Assembly: GCA_947846985.1 (NCBI GenBank)
Contig: CANTUZ010000011.1
Coordinates: forward strand, 32,979,589 to 33,043,588
DNA length: 64,000 nt
DNA from: Fratercula arctica
Taxonomy: Eukaryota; Chordata; Aves; Charadriiformes; Alcidae
Direction of reading: 5' to 3'
Positions 46,519 to 58,953 of this stretch are shown piece after piece. Under the pieces are notes generated by a model. The model was not told the DNA's origin and did no database searches. It worked only from the letters and a program-made list of their open reading frames with translations. The translations under genes and the position numbers were made by a program. Position 1 is the first letter of the stretch; each line of letters opens with the position of its first letter.

Positions 46519-49500
46519 GTATGGTGCTCATTTTATGTTATTTTTACTCCCACTCAGTTATGTGTGGCATTGGGGGACTATGTGTTGTAAATTTCAAAGG
46601 ACCCAGAAGCAGTTCACATAAAATATAAACCTCTGTGTTGTGGGGGATTATGGAAATCAAACACCCTGCAACAGAATTGCTTTTGAGCATTGATAAAGAT
46701 TTGCAGGATTAAGCAGGGTACCAGAGCAGTGAATGAATAAAAAAAGAAAAATTCCATGCTCTCATGATTAAAGGAAAAGACCTAAAAATAATTTATTCTT
46801 TAAATCCCTATTAAATTTAACGCTAAAAACTCCAAACATCAAATGTACAAGAAATTTTACTTGTCCCAGATAGGAATTTAGGATATTAATTATGGTACCC
46901 ATGTGATATCAGGGTTTTTTTGGTTTTGTTTTTAAAATTCAGTGGTGAAAATTTTTATTTTTTTTTTTCTTATTCACAGAAAGACACCTCAGCTTATGGT
47001 TTTTTCCCTTTCACACCTGTCTGCCGAAAGGTGTGGATATTTTTTGTCATACAATATCAATCAATTTGCTTTGCATGTGTCTGGAAAGTATGTTATTGTG
47101 GCAAAAACAGCCCTTGTCTCTATGAAAAAGTAGTGTTATTTTCTGTTAAAAGGAATAGCCACCCATTTGTAAAGTGGGCAGACTACTTGAATTTGCTCAA
47201 AACTGACCGAAGAAACTTTCCTTTGCATTATGAGTTATTTCCATTTTGTTTAATCTTTGGGATGTTTAGAAGCAGTTATATACCATGACGATGTCAGTAA
47301 TCCATAACTGCTATTATGGGTTTCACAATTTTGCTGAAACCGATGGAAGATGCTAAGGCAAGTAGAGCCTTCTGGAGAATTTTTAAATTACTTCCTATTT
47401 ACCTGAATTTTGAGGATTCTGAGGCAGGAATCACTGTCTTGTTCATCTAGAACACCAGGGCCTCTATCTAATGCTAGAATTTCAGAAAAATGAATCAACA
47501 CTTGTTATTTTATGTAAATGTAAATGATACGAAAAGATGTCTAAATGCCCTATTGTAAATTCAGAAGCAGAGAACTGAGGAAGAAACCTGTGTATAAACA
47601 CTGCAGGGTGGGTTTGCATTCCGAAGTGTCCACTTCCTCACTCAGTTTGGTGTCATCAGAAAACTTCATCAGGGTACACTTGATCCCATCATCTGGATCA
47701 CTTATGAAGATATTAAACAGCATTGGGCCCAGTATCGATCCCTGGGGGACCCCACTTGTGACAGGTTGCCAGTTTGAAAGGAGCTATTTACCACCACCTG
47801 GCTTTTCCCAGACACATGCTTCATTTGACTTGGTAGCCCCCAGGAGGATTCATTGTATAACTTTCCCAGGGACTGAAGTAAGACTGATGGGCCTATAATT
47901 TCTTGGATCCTCCTTAAAGCCCTTCTTGTAGATGAGGGTGACGTTAGCCATCTTCCAGTCTTCTGGGACATCTCCTGATCTCCACGACGTCTTAAAGATT
48001 ATGGAGAGCGGCCTCCCAATGACATCAGCCAGATCTCTTAACACCCTTGGGTGGACATTGTCAGGGCCTATTGATTCGTAGGGGTCAAGCTCCTGTAATA
48101 GTTCGCATGCAAGCTCTTCCTTCACTGGCAGTGGGTCTGTGTTTGCATCAACCTGGATTTTTCTTCCCAAGGCCTGGGGCCCAACAGTGCTGGTAAAGAC
48201 AGCAGTGAAGAAAGTGTTGAGAAAGTCTGCCTTTTCAGCATTGTCAGCAACTAATTGATGTCTCTTGTTAAACAGCGGGCCAGTATTTTCCTTCTGTTTC
48301 TTCTTGTTGTTTATGTACCTGAAGAACCCTTTCTTGTAGCTTTTGGCATCTCTGGCCAGTTTCAATTCGAGCTGAGCTTTTGCTTTTCTAACTGCATCTC
48401 TGCATGCCCTGGCAACGGGTATTCATTGGCTTTTCCATCTCTGAGCTTCTCAGACTCAGGAGCTCACAGTTAAGCCAAGGGGGTCTCTTGCTCCACCTAC
48501 TTCCCTTACCTTTAAAGGGGATGAACCGTGTTCGTACTGCCAGGCGAGCGTTCTTGAAAAACTCCTAGCAGTCGCTAGCTCCTTAATCCCCCATGGAAGG
48601 TTCCCACAGAATCCCTCCCAGCTGAGCTCTGAGAAAGCTGAAGTTTGCCTTTCTAAAATCTAAAGCCTTTCTCTTTGTACTAACCTTCAGTGTGCTCAGC
48701 AGGATCCTAAACTCCACAATATTGTAATCACTGCAGCTGAGGCCATCACTAACGAAGATATTACAAAGCAGGTTTTCTTGGTTTGTGAGTAGCAAGTGCA
48801 GCAGTGCCTCATTCCTGGTTGGCACATCTAACATTTGTGTAAGGAAGCAGTCCTCTATGCATTCCAGGAACTTGATGGATGACATGTGAGCTGCTGTATT
48901 GTTCTTCCAACAAATGTCTGGGTAGTTGAAGTCACCCATAAGAACTGGGTTCTGTTGCCCCAGAGCTTGCTTAAGTGACCCAAATAATGGTTCGTTGGCC
49001 TTTTCGTCTTGGTTTGGAGGTCAGTAGCAGATGCCTACTGTAAGATCCCCTGTAAGATCCTATTACCTTAGAGGTTAGTCACTGCTGTTTATAATGGTAT
49101 CATTTAGATTTTTAATAGAGCTCAAATCAGCATGTCTCCTGTAGCAAGTGTGCAGTACCTTTACATAGGTAAGTTGTTTTTAAGCAAGGGAAAAAATAAA
49201 ATGAGTGAACATTGTTTATAGTTTGCCAATCTTATTTATGCAATGATGAAACCTTCGTTAAAATGTTAGGCTGCAATTAGAAGCTTTAGCATAAGTCTGA
49301 CAGTGTAGAAGAGCTAATTAGATGTTTAGGTGATCATTCTTGCATTTATCTTGTTTGCTGCAATGTTGTGATTACATAGCAATTTGCATATTTTGCAAAG
49401 AAGATACTCCAGATTGTTCATTACAATTGACATGGAAATGCTGAGTTAAAAAGAAATTCCAGTATAGTTTGTGGTGGAGAGATAATGGGATTTGGTTTGG

Positions 49501-52500
49501 TCCAAAACACCCCGTATCTTTCACTTGTAGACTATTAACAAAATTCTACACTGACTACAGGTTACAGCAGTTGCTGAACTCCATAGCCAGTGTAAAATGT
49601 CGTCTTACAGACTTTTCTGTCTTCCCCCTGCATATTTCATTAAGAATAATGCTGTGGTATAGAAACTAATATTTGCATTTAACCTATTACTAACCCAAGT
49701 ATATTTCTTCACCATCTCTGGAAACAAATGTTGTTCTTTACAGAGAAGGTTAGCCTAAAAAAGCAGAATATTCAGCTTAAATGCTATACAGGCACTTTAT
49801 ATTTCTGAAGTATATTTGATCTGAGTAAAGACATTATTTTACTCACACTGGTGAGTAAAAAATAAAGTGATGTGTTAGAAGTTTTTGGATGTCTGTGTCA
49901 GAGCCAGGAGTAGGACTCAGAAGTTTAAACTTCTGACTGCCTCCACTTCTCTAAGCACTTGACAAAAGCTGTTACTTAAGATTTCTCTTTTGTATTTTGA
50001 TACTTAATTCAAAATTGACTTAAAATCACAAAAAAACAAGTGGGTTAACACCTTTTGTTACCTCAGAATTCATTATAAAATTTTATCTGTAATGACCTCT
50101 GCAAATTAAACAGCAACAACTGCATTAGAAGTCATTCTAGAATGAGAATAGAACAGATGAGACTGCAATTAGGGAAGTTGATTGGTATTAAGTCTGTATG
50201 TAGGCCATAATAACAATTAAGCCACTCCTTTCTGCTCATTCACAGTCCTTTGTGCATAAATACCAGCAGATTCTCATGAAGTGGGTTGTATACTAAATGT
50301 ATAACCCTACCATAGGGCGATCATTAGAGTGCTCTAAGCTATCGGTGCATATTTGAAAACTGCAAAGACGGCATGATACTTGTCAAATCTAATTTCATGA
50401 TGGGGGAAGGGCCTTCTGAATACTAAAGAAGTATATGTTACGCATTTTGGTCTTAGTCAAGCCACTGCCATTGGAACCTAGTAAAATGTGGCCAGATTAA
50501 ACTGTAGAAAGGTGGGTGCCAGACTGGTCAGAAGACTGCAGTGTGCTGAGATAGGAAAAACTGCAAAAAATCCCAAAATTTTCTTAGCTAGGTAAGTTTT
50601 GAAGATATTTTTTGTTTTGAAAAAATGCAGCAAGTTGAAAACTTTGATATCATTGCCTTAGGAAAAAAAGAATTATGAGCACTTTAGACTTAGCATCCAG
50701 AATAGCTGGGGAAAAGATCTCGTTATGTACAGGAGACTTGTCCAGCCAATTGAAGTTTGGGAATAAGTAACTTTTTTGTGGCATTTCTGCATAGTACTTT
50801 CTGGAGTTGCAGTTGCAATTTCAGGCTTGGTGGGCAAGATTCCTATTGGACAAATGATTGATTATTTTAAAATACTGATTTAGTGTGAGAGCGCTTTTTT
50901 TAATCATGTTAGGTCACAAAATCAGTTGGAAAAAAAAATTCCTGAATATTTGTTCTCAAGCGTCCTGTGATCAGCTTCATGTGAAAAGTTAATGAGAATG
51001 TCCCTCTGTCATTTCATTTCATTTTTATAGGGGAAATGATTACTTTAAAAATGCAGCTTATAAAAATATTAAAATATAGTGAAAGCATAAAAACTGAAAT
51101 GTGAGTTCATGATTAATACTGTGTTTTCTCATACAATTTCGGTCGTTTTATTCACGTACAACCTTTCACATGTAATTTCAATTGCCTGACTAAGAAGAAT
51201 ATGTTATCAGAGGGATGTGGCACAATCTTGATTGAGAATTCTGCTGTAGTATCCTCCTCTAAAAACTTGTATTTATTGATCAGAATGAAAGGTCCGTGTG
51301 TTTACACAGATGAAGGGTGGTTCTTAAAAGTTTTGAATTGTCTCACACATTTCTCGAGGCTCTTGAAAAAACTAGTCCAAAATATTTGTAAAATAAATGG
51401 TATTACTTACATGTTCATCTTTCAAGTCTTTCATTAATTAAAAGCAAGGTGAGATTTCTATATGTGTACAAAATAGACTTATTTATGTACAGCAGACAAT
51501 GACCTACTAGATTGCTTTAAACCAGCATGATTACCTAGTATAAAAAGAGTTCACTTGAAAAGCCTTGGGCCTTCCGATTGTAGATGGTCTTCTTGTAGAG
51601 ACTGAAAAATAGTGTTTCCCGGAACAAGTAGGTGCAAGCCATGAATGTCCAAGATGTGTTAAGTCCCTACTTTTCACTGGTTCCTAGTACAAACTGTTGT
51701 TTAGGATATTAACTAGAGTTTGGTAGCTTTACTAGCTATCTTCAGTAAACTGGAAAGATCACAGCAACCCAGTGAGACAGCTGTTCCTCCTGGCATTCTC
51801 ATTCTTCTTTCTTTAGCCTTCATATATTGTGGTTCAGACTTCTTTTTTCCCCCCTCAAAGCTGCTGAATCTGCCTGAAGTGATAATTATCTCTAACAAAA
51901 CTAAAAGGAGTAGAATACCACAGTAAATTTACTGTCGTCTGTGATGGCAAGCATTTTATTATTGCAGTACTACTTCATTATTACGTTTTTAGTATTTTTT
52001 TATTGAGGCTTTTTTAATACAGTTGGTGGTAACTTTGTTTTATGGAGCCAGAAAGTTTCAAGATCTAGTGAATAATCCACACCACACTACCTTTAATGAA
52101 GATAAGGGAGTATCGTATACTTGAGCAATTCTCCTTTGCTCAGATGCTATTTGAGATTGGTTTTAATCAATCAAATTGACATTTTTTTTCTATATCATCA
52201 TTCCAAACAGTAAAATATAGGTTAACAATAAGAGAATAAAAATGGCCTTTTCATGTTTATCTGGTGCACTCAATCTTTAAATCCATTTCTGTAGTTTATT
52301 GTTTGTTTTAAAATTGGAAGATTAGTACTGCCTGTATTCAGGGAAACGTGGTGAAATAGATATCTGCATACATTTTTCATGTCACACTATTTTTCATCAG
52401 ACCTGTAGTTTCAAATTGAGATTTAAACCATAGGTTCTGAATGTAAAAGAAAGTGTAGAATTTCAGCAATAAAGAAGCAGCAGATTGTAATGTTATGAAC

Positions 52501-52915
52501 TTTCCACCAACTCTGTGTGATTTTTTTTTTAATGTCAGCAACAAAAAATGCCCATAGAAAAAGATCAATTGCCAAATTTAATAAAATTTTGTTTTCCTAG
52601 AATAAAATTCAGTTGAACAGTTTTAAATCTTAACAGCTAAATAGTTTCAGATTTGCAAACTGCTAGCTTGCATGTCGTGTATCATAGCCTGTGGTTTTTT
52701 GAGCTATGATCTGGGAATGTTTTGATTAACCTTGCCTCACTTAGAAAGCAGCCCGATCTCTTTCGTTGCATCCTCGTCACTCTTCCAACTGATAAGCAGA
52801 ATGTTTCTGTATTAGAAAAACTTATTTTGCTGTACAACTTCCAGAGAAAACTTGAGTGATCAGGGTAACGTACAATTTACATATTTGGCATTAAAATAAA
52901 CATTGTATGTTTCAG
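46519..52915 (+). other. Intron 11
   Basis: A 6.4-kb intron holding the antisense CR1 at 47,590-49,055. The flanks are AT-rich without recognised exons; a 122-codon plus frame at 46,920-47,288 has no support. Confidence 0.75.
47590..49055 (-). mobile_element. CR1 LINE with endonuclease and RT segments, antisense
   Basis: The longest CR1 copy here. On the minus strand it enters in the endonuclease domain (GDLTVGICY near 49,050, then a stop, then KANEPLFGSLKQALGQQNPV and LMGDFNYPDICW), passes the linker, and enters the reverse transcriptase (GPDNVHPRVLRDLAD, MANVTLIYKKGF, NYRPISLTSVPGKVIQ at about 47,850). It then jumps to [20 protein letters not shown] near 47,700-47,780. The stretch between these, which in CR1 includes the catalytic YLDFSKAFD-type motif, is missing, and the 3' end after [14 protein letters not shown] is absent. 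It is 5'-truncated, internally deleted, 3'-truncated and not functional. Confidence 0.93.
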
Positions 52916-53247
52916 ATGAATGGGTGTTTCCAGAAAGTTTCACTGAGAGTATTCAGTTGGATAGGAGTGAGCAGTTCGTAGCTACTGAAGATTCAGCCTG
53001 CCATAATTTAACCTCACCACAGAATGCCTCTGTTGAACATCACAGCAATGAAAGAGGTGATCACCAAGTGAATAATAAAGAGATTTTCACATTTACATCA
53101 ACACCTCGATCAGCGCCTCATGGGAAGTCTTCAAATATGTCACCAGAATGTTGCATTTTCCCTTTGGATTTGAAGCAAGACAGTAACAGAGTACATGGGA
53201 AAACCCAAATTGAAGATAACTTTCAAGGAACTGACAGCAGTGAAGAG
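52916..53247 (+). CDS. CFAP20DC: CFAP20DC exon 12: residues 394-504
   Basis: The acceptor is TATGTTTCAG and the donor is GAG|GTAGGC. It encodes DEWVFPESFTESIQLDRSEQ at the start, KEIFTFTSTPRSAPHGKSSN in the middle and GTDSSEE at the end, phase 1 to 0. DEW-FPE, IFTF-S-PRSAPHGK, MSPE and DSSEE match the conserved tail motifs of CFAP20DC. The exon is acidic and Ser-rich and probably disordered. Confidence 0.95.
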
Positions 53248-56200
53248 GTAGGCCACTTTGTACATGTAATTCTTGATAAAGTAGTCTTCATCCTAAAACT
53301 CCTAGGATGAGATTCTGTCTTCAAGCTAGACAGAGAAGATAAATCATCTTTTCCCCATATACCTATAGGTAAATTTGTCTTTGTCAGGTTGCTGCGTCTA
53401 ACAGGATACAGGAGGGAAACTGCAGGTATACACTCTGTAACAAGTGGACAAAAGAAACCTAGCTCTCTGTCAGCCCCTATGCTAACAGAGAGATGTGAGT
53501 ATTGTGCATTGTTACAACAAAAATGATTTTATGAAAGCCTGCATTATAGATTCAAGTGAGGCGTAAGTCCGTTAAGGTTGAGCAAGAGAGCAGTAAATAA
53601 GGCTTCATGGTGCCTTTTAAAACTGTAAGCAGGGACTGTTTTGCTCACCAATGTTGTAGAAAGTGAATTAAGAAATTTCAGCTTTTTTATGTCACTTGAT
53701 GATTTGCATTTCTGCTTTATAACCTGTCTGAGCTGTGTCAGCATCACCAACTTAAATTTTTTTGCAATGTGTAAATCTTTCAGCAATAAAATTAATCATA
53801 GAATGGTTTGGGTGGGAAGGAACCTTAAAAGATGACCTAGTTCCAGCCCCCCTGCCATGGGCAGGGACACCTCCCACCAGACCAGGTTGCTCCAAGCCCC
53901 GTCCAACCTGGCCTTGAACACCTCCAGGGATGGGGCAGCCACAACTTCTCTGGGCAACCTGTTCCAGTGCCTCACCACCCTCACAGTAAAGAATTTCTTC
54001 CGGATATCTAATCTAAATCTCCCCTCTTTCAGTATAAAACCGTTACCCCTCATCCTATCGCACCACTTCCTGATCCAGAGTCCCTCCCCACCTTTCCTGT
54101 AGCTCCTTTAGGGACTGGAAGGGGCTCTGAGGTCTCCCTGGAGCCTTCTCTTCTCCAGGCTGAACAACCCCAACTCTCTCAGCCTGTCCTCATTGGAGAG
54201 GGGCTCCAGCACCTTTCATTTTCCAGTGAAAGAAAAGAAATATTTTTTTTAACAAATGTATCAGCTGATACTATATAGAAATTTACCAAATTGTCAATGC
54301 ACTGAATAGTTGCATTGTGTCATTACAGTAACTGCAAAAAGTTTCTACCTTTATGAACATTCTACTGTATTTCATTTTTAATTATAAACTCTGTTTCTTA
54401 GCATTCTAATCTGTTGCTCACAGCTGAGAAATAAAATGCAACTGAGTTACCTAATAGCAATATGGACTAAACAGAAATACTGCTCTATATTCTGTATTTC
54501 TGAGAAACCAAATTGGTGATACTAATTACAAGAAATAAAATTTTTCTCAGTTTCTTTTCTGTAGTTGTGGGGGTTTCCCCGTTATCTGTAGCAGTGTATT
54601 ATTTACTAACTTAAACCCATAATTCTTTTTTATTTCAGAGTTCCCGAATTTCAGAATTAAATCAGTTTTAGTGAACATAATAGTTCATGGGCAGTGCTAT
54701 ATGGGGTACCAATCTGAAGATATAGAACTGTTTGAATTTCAAAGAATTTCTTTTCTGTTATGCTCAGGAAAAGCCAGAGAGGTTACTGTAGAAGCTAGGT
54801 TAAGAAAATATTCCCATAACATAAGAATTATAGAAGCTTTCCAGCACTGTCGCGTACTCAGCTTCAGTTTCCAATTTGATAGGGGTTTTTTTCAGGTCTT
54901 TTTGGGTTGTTGGGTTTGGTTTTTCTTTTTGGGGGGGGGAGCAGTGTTAAGATATTAAAGTCACTTGTAAAGATATGTCTCCAAAGCAGTGTAAAAATGG
55001 CAAACAAAAATTTCTTAAGAGATCCCTGTGCTATAAGTGAGTGAAAATAAAGCGTCTTTCAAAGCACAGAGCATATGGCATACTTAACTGATGAATTTAT
55101 AAATTTATATAAATTAATCAAAAGCTAAATTAATTATTAAACTTTGCTAGTGCCTAAGCCTTTATTGCAGGAGGTAGCAAACCTTCCATGCCATTGCCCT
55201 GCCCCTGCTCAAGCACACAAAGAGAAGGCAGTAGCCAAGTACTCCTGCTTTTACAGCACAAGAAAAACATTGGGGCGCAACATTGTTGTCCATTCTAGAG
55301 GCTTGATCTAAGAGAGACTGATGGAAGATCCCTGTCGTCTTTGAAAAGTTTTAAGGTATTATATAAACTAAAAACTTTTCTTCGGCTATATGCGAGAGGT
55401 GTGCTAGGGAACAGCCTTTGTTTCATTCATTATCTTTGGATGCAAACTGCACTAAATAATACCAGCACTGCAGCTGGAGATGCATGAGACTTACAAAGGT
55501 AGAAGATAATTCCATTAAACAAATTACAGCATGTTAAGAAATTATCAAGAGTTTTTTTTCCTCAGTCTAACCATTACATTAGTAATTCATAGTTAAGCCT
55601 TTCTTTCATGTGAAAGAAATCACTGAACCAACAAATTACTTAGCGGTCATATTTTGCCCATATTCATCCTCTTCCTTGTACAGATACATTCTGTGTTGCT
55701 TCTTGAAATAAGCCTTATAAGTCTGGATACATATTTAATATTCAGATTGCTCTGTTTTGCATTACTGAAGTAAGCTACAAAACAGTTTTATTTAAAGAAC
55801 TGAAAATACAGGAAAGAGGATCCTGGAAAAGCCATGGTAGCTGAACATAAGACTGCTAACTTAGTGGTATCTATTTCAGTGCAGTTTAATTTATCTTTGC
55901 AAAGTTACCAAAAGTCTTCAGCGCAACCATAATGTGTTTCCCAGTTTACTTCACTTACATGACAAAACGTTTGACAAAGTTATGCTGAATCTTGCAGTGC
56001 TTCTTAAAAATATATGTTAATTTTACACGCTGAAATAAGCTACATTGTTGCAGGTTTTCACACTATTACTGTTTCTGATGATCACTGGAAAATATAAGTA
56101 AAACTTATTTTTAATTAACAAAAAAAAAAATTGCATGTCTTTGTAGTTTAAATATCTCGGACTGGTAAAAAGTCCAAAAGTTTTCCTTGGGTTTTTTATG

Positions 56201-58542
56201 TCACTGCATCATGAACTCAAAAATTACAGTTAAAGGGCTATATCCCAATTTCATCCTAATCTACATTTGAAGTTAGTGGAGCTGCAAAGGAGAATTATGT
56301 ACTTTTTTATTAAATCTGTGGAAAATCAGTATTATCTACAAAAATTATTTACTTCATTTTAAATATAAGAGGCAGGTTATGCATCTGGATAAATTTCAAA
56401 TAAGTGAACATTGACTCTCTTTATGTTGAATACACTGAGAGCCATAAGATATGCACAATAACTGTGCTAGAATTATACGGTTTACGTAACTTTTGACTTC
56501 TGGAGAGGAAATGTTTCAGCCTGCAGACTGAGAACAGCAAGTATTTATAAATTCCCTTTAGTGGTTACTAATTAGTCCCTGAAATAGTTCAATGCTGTTA
56601 TTCAGTTATCAGAGTCAAATAATTGGTAAAGGATAAAAATTATTTCTCTTGGAACAATTCACCATCAAATGATTTATTTTGTAATTATATGAGTGTCCCT
56701 GCTTTCAGCTCAAATTTCTGTCAGAGAATTTGTATAATGAAACTTGTCATGGCAGCATTTATGGATTCTGTCAAATGCAGAGCAAAACCAAGTACTCTTG
56801 CTGATTGCCAAGAGGTGTGTGACCGTGGCAGGCGTGACCACGTGTCACATGGTGTAACAGGCAAATTAATCAGTGAAGCCTTCAATGAAGAAATTGAGAA
56901 TTTTTCTGTTCTTTTGTGATTCAAAGAGTAAAGGAATCGGTTTAAATAAGATAATGTATCCTTACAAAGGCTGATAGATAATTTCACTCTGATATCTTGG
57001 TATTAAAGCTCAGCGTACAAAGGGAGTGTATCCCATCTGCTCCTAGTAGGTGGTCCTCTATAGTCATTAGAATGATCTTCCTGAAATTACAGCCCAGCAA
57101 GAGCAATCAGTTTTATGTATCCAGAACTGCCCATCTGCATGTTCTTTGAAGGAATACAATACATCAGTGGAAGTGCTTGTTCCTCAGGAAAATCATTCTC
57201 ATCTTCAGCTTACGTATGCTGCACTGTAGTTAATCAAGCAAACATTATTGATGTTTCTGGCACCGTTTCATGATTTAGTATTTAACAAATTTTTCTGGAA
57301 TCTAAGTACATATGGCTGAAGAGACGTGGAAAGGTGGAAGGGATTTAAGCTTCAGATAAATCAAATCATTTATCTCTAATGATTGGGGGAAAAAAAAAAT
57401 ACAGTGTTTTCTTTAGTAATCTTCCATTTTAAGTTACCCTAACTTAATATGGCTTTCCAGCACAGATTTTTAAGATAATTTATGGTAAATAAAAACCCAT
57501 GAAAAGAGGGAAATACAGATTTGTATTTCAACGAAATTACTGAGGGAATAAAACTATAAACTTCCAGAACATGTATCATTAATAAAATTGAGGGATTATT
57601 TTCTTGAATGTGCATTTAATTCTGTGTAATCCAGTCCTGGACTTGCTGAAGTCAGTAACAGACGTAGATCACTTCCATTTGCAGTAGGACTGAACTTTGG
57701 CTATAAGAGACATACTGGAAGTGATATTTCAGTGTCTTATTGAACCTTGCAATATATACTGCCTTACATCCAATGTGGTAGCATATGGCGAGGACCACCA
57801 TGATGAGATGAAGATGAGGCCTCTCTCATCCTTTCTTCCTTGAGAATAAGAACATTGAGGCAAACACTAGATGTGCTTTTGCATTGTTTTTCTTTCCATG
57901 TGTTTGGACTTGCTGTTTGTTTTTGAGGTGGAGTATGAGTGAACATCATACACTTGATTTATGGGATATTTTGCAGAGACGTTGTTAGAAGCATGAATAT
58001 AAGATTAACAAACTAAACTCCAAAATTCGTAGATGATATTCAAATGGTACCGAATATGATATTCAATATTACCAGAGGTGAGCAAAGTGGTCTCAGCAGA
58101 AGTTATTACTTCCACGTTTAAGTTGAAGATGCGATGTGAAAATATGGAATATTAATTAATTCAATGCAAAACATCATTGTGGTGGACTTTTTGCTTACTT
58201 TTGGTTTACAGTTTTAATAAATTTTATTGAAATTACGATTATCATGTAATGCACAGGTCTGGGAAGTTACCAGCATTCTACATTTGGGCCGACATTTTGA
58301 AAAGTGTAATCGTCTCCCTCTACTCCTTTTTCGACCTTCTATTTTTCGCTACTTAAGATGTAAGAATATGTTTATGGTATACTCAATGTAGTTGCCGGGA
58401 AGAGCAGCTGGTTTTCAGAATCCTTTCAAATTTAGAATTAGGCAGCAGAGATTAAATAGCCATTTTGAAATTTTAAGGTTGTGTAAAAGTGTATTTTGTG
58501 ATGATGAGAGGAAATCACTGTTGCTTTTTTTCCTAAATTTAG
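53248..58542 (+). other. Intron 12
   Basis: Contains the antisense CR1 at 53,797-54,215. The remaining ~4.3 kb is AT-rich, and no other recognised repeat or exon is present. A slightly less AT-rich stretch at 55,140-55,500 is unassigned. Confidence 0.7.
53797..54215 (-). mobile_element. CR1 LINE 3' end, antisense
   Basis: Starts at ATCATAGAATGGTTTGGGTG on the plus strand, the reverse complement of a CR1 3' terminus. The minus strand then encodes [20 protein letters not shown] and [20 protein letters not shown] (53,850-54,053) and further upstream the LRELGLFSLEK segment. One of the better-preserved copies here. Confidence 0.94.
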
Positions 58543-58953
58543 GATGACAACAATGAATTTATCCAGGGTACTGACAACCCTGAGATCAGCCATAGCCAGC
58601 AAGGAACATCTGATTCAGCAGTTTTTAAAGAGATCCCATTAGAGAGGATGTCATGGAAAAATGAATATTGGAAGAATAAGGAACACAGCAAGCATAACCA
58701 CGAAGAGACTGTCTTATCAAAACCACAGAGTTCCACTGTGAGAAAAACAGATTCTGTTAGCTCTCAGAGAAGCTTAAAGCCTACCCTTTCTCTTTCTCCA
58801 ACTGGAAGTAAATCTGAGTTCTTTAAAGTAATTCCAAATGAATCTGAAAAAAAAGAAAGATATGGAGTCTCTGATAAATTAAAACGATCCATCAGTAAAA
58901 AGTCTCTTAAGAAAATCTCAAGAGAAAATCCATGTCTGACAACACAGACTTGT
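58543..58953 (+). CDS. CFAP20DC: CFAP20DC exon 13: residues 505-641
   Basis: The acceptor is CTAAATTTAG and the donor is TGT|GTAAGT. It is 411 nt, phase 0 to 0, with a fully open frame. It begins DDNNEFIQGTDNPEISHSQQ and ends LKKISRENPCLTTQTC. It contains SLKPTLSLSPTGSKSEFFKV and DKLKRSISKKSLKKIS, a Ser/Lys-rich basic stretch. It continues the acidic DSSEE end of exon 12. No folded domain is visible; the region is probably disordered. Confidence 0.92.

Noticed and set aside
46254..46628. 124-codon plus-strand frame taken as a single gene
   Set aside because: Only the part 46372-46518 is coding (exon 11 of CFAP20DC); the rest reads into introns.
46920..47288. 122-codon plus-strand frame in intron 11
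   Set aside because: No acceptor/donor fit to the CFAP20DC phase and no recognisable protein; composition is intronic.
47590..49055. Reverse-transcriptase/endonuclease frames as a defence or domesticated RT gene
   Set aside because: Clear CR1 LINE relic with stops, internal deletion and truncation; not an intact gene.
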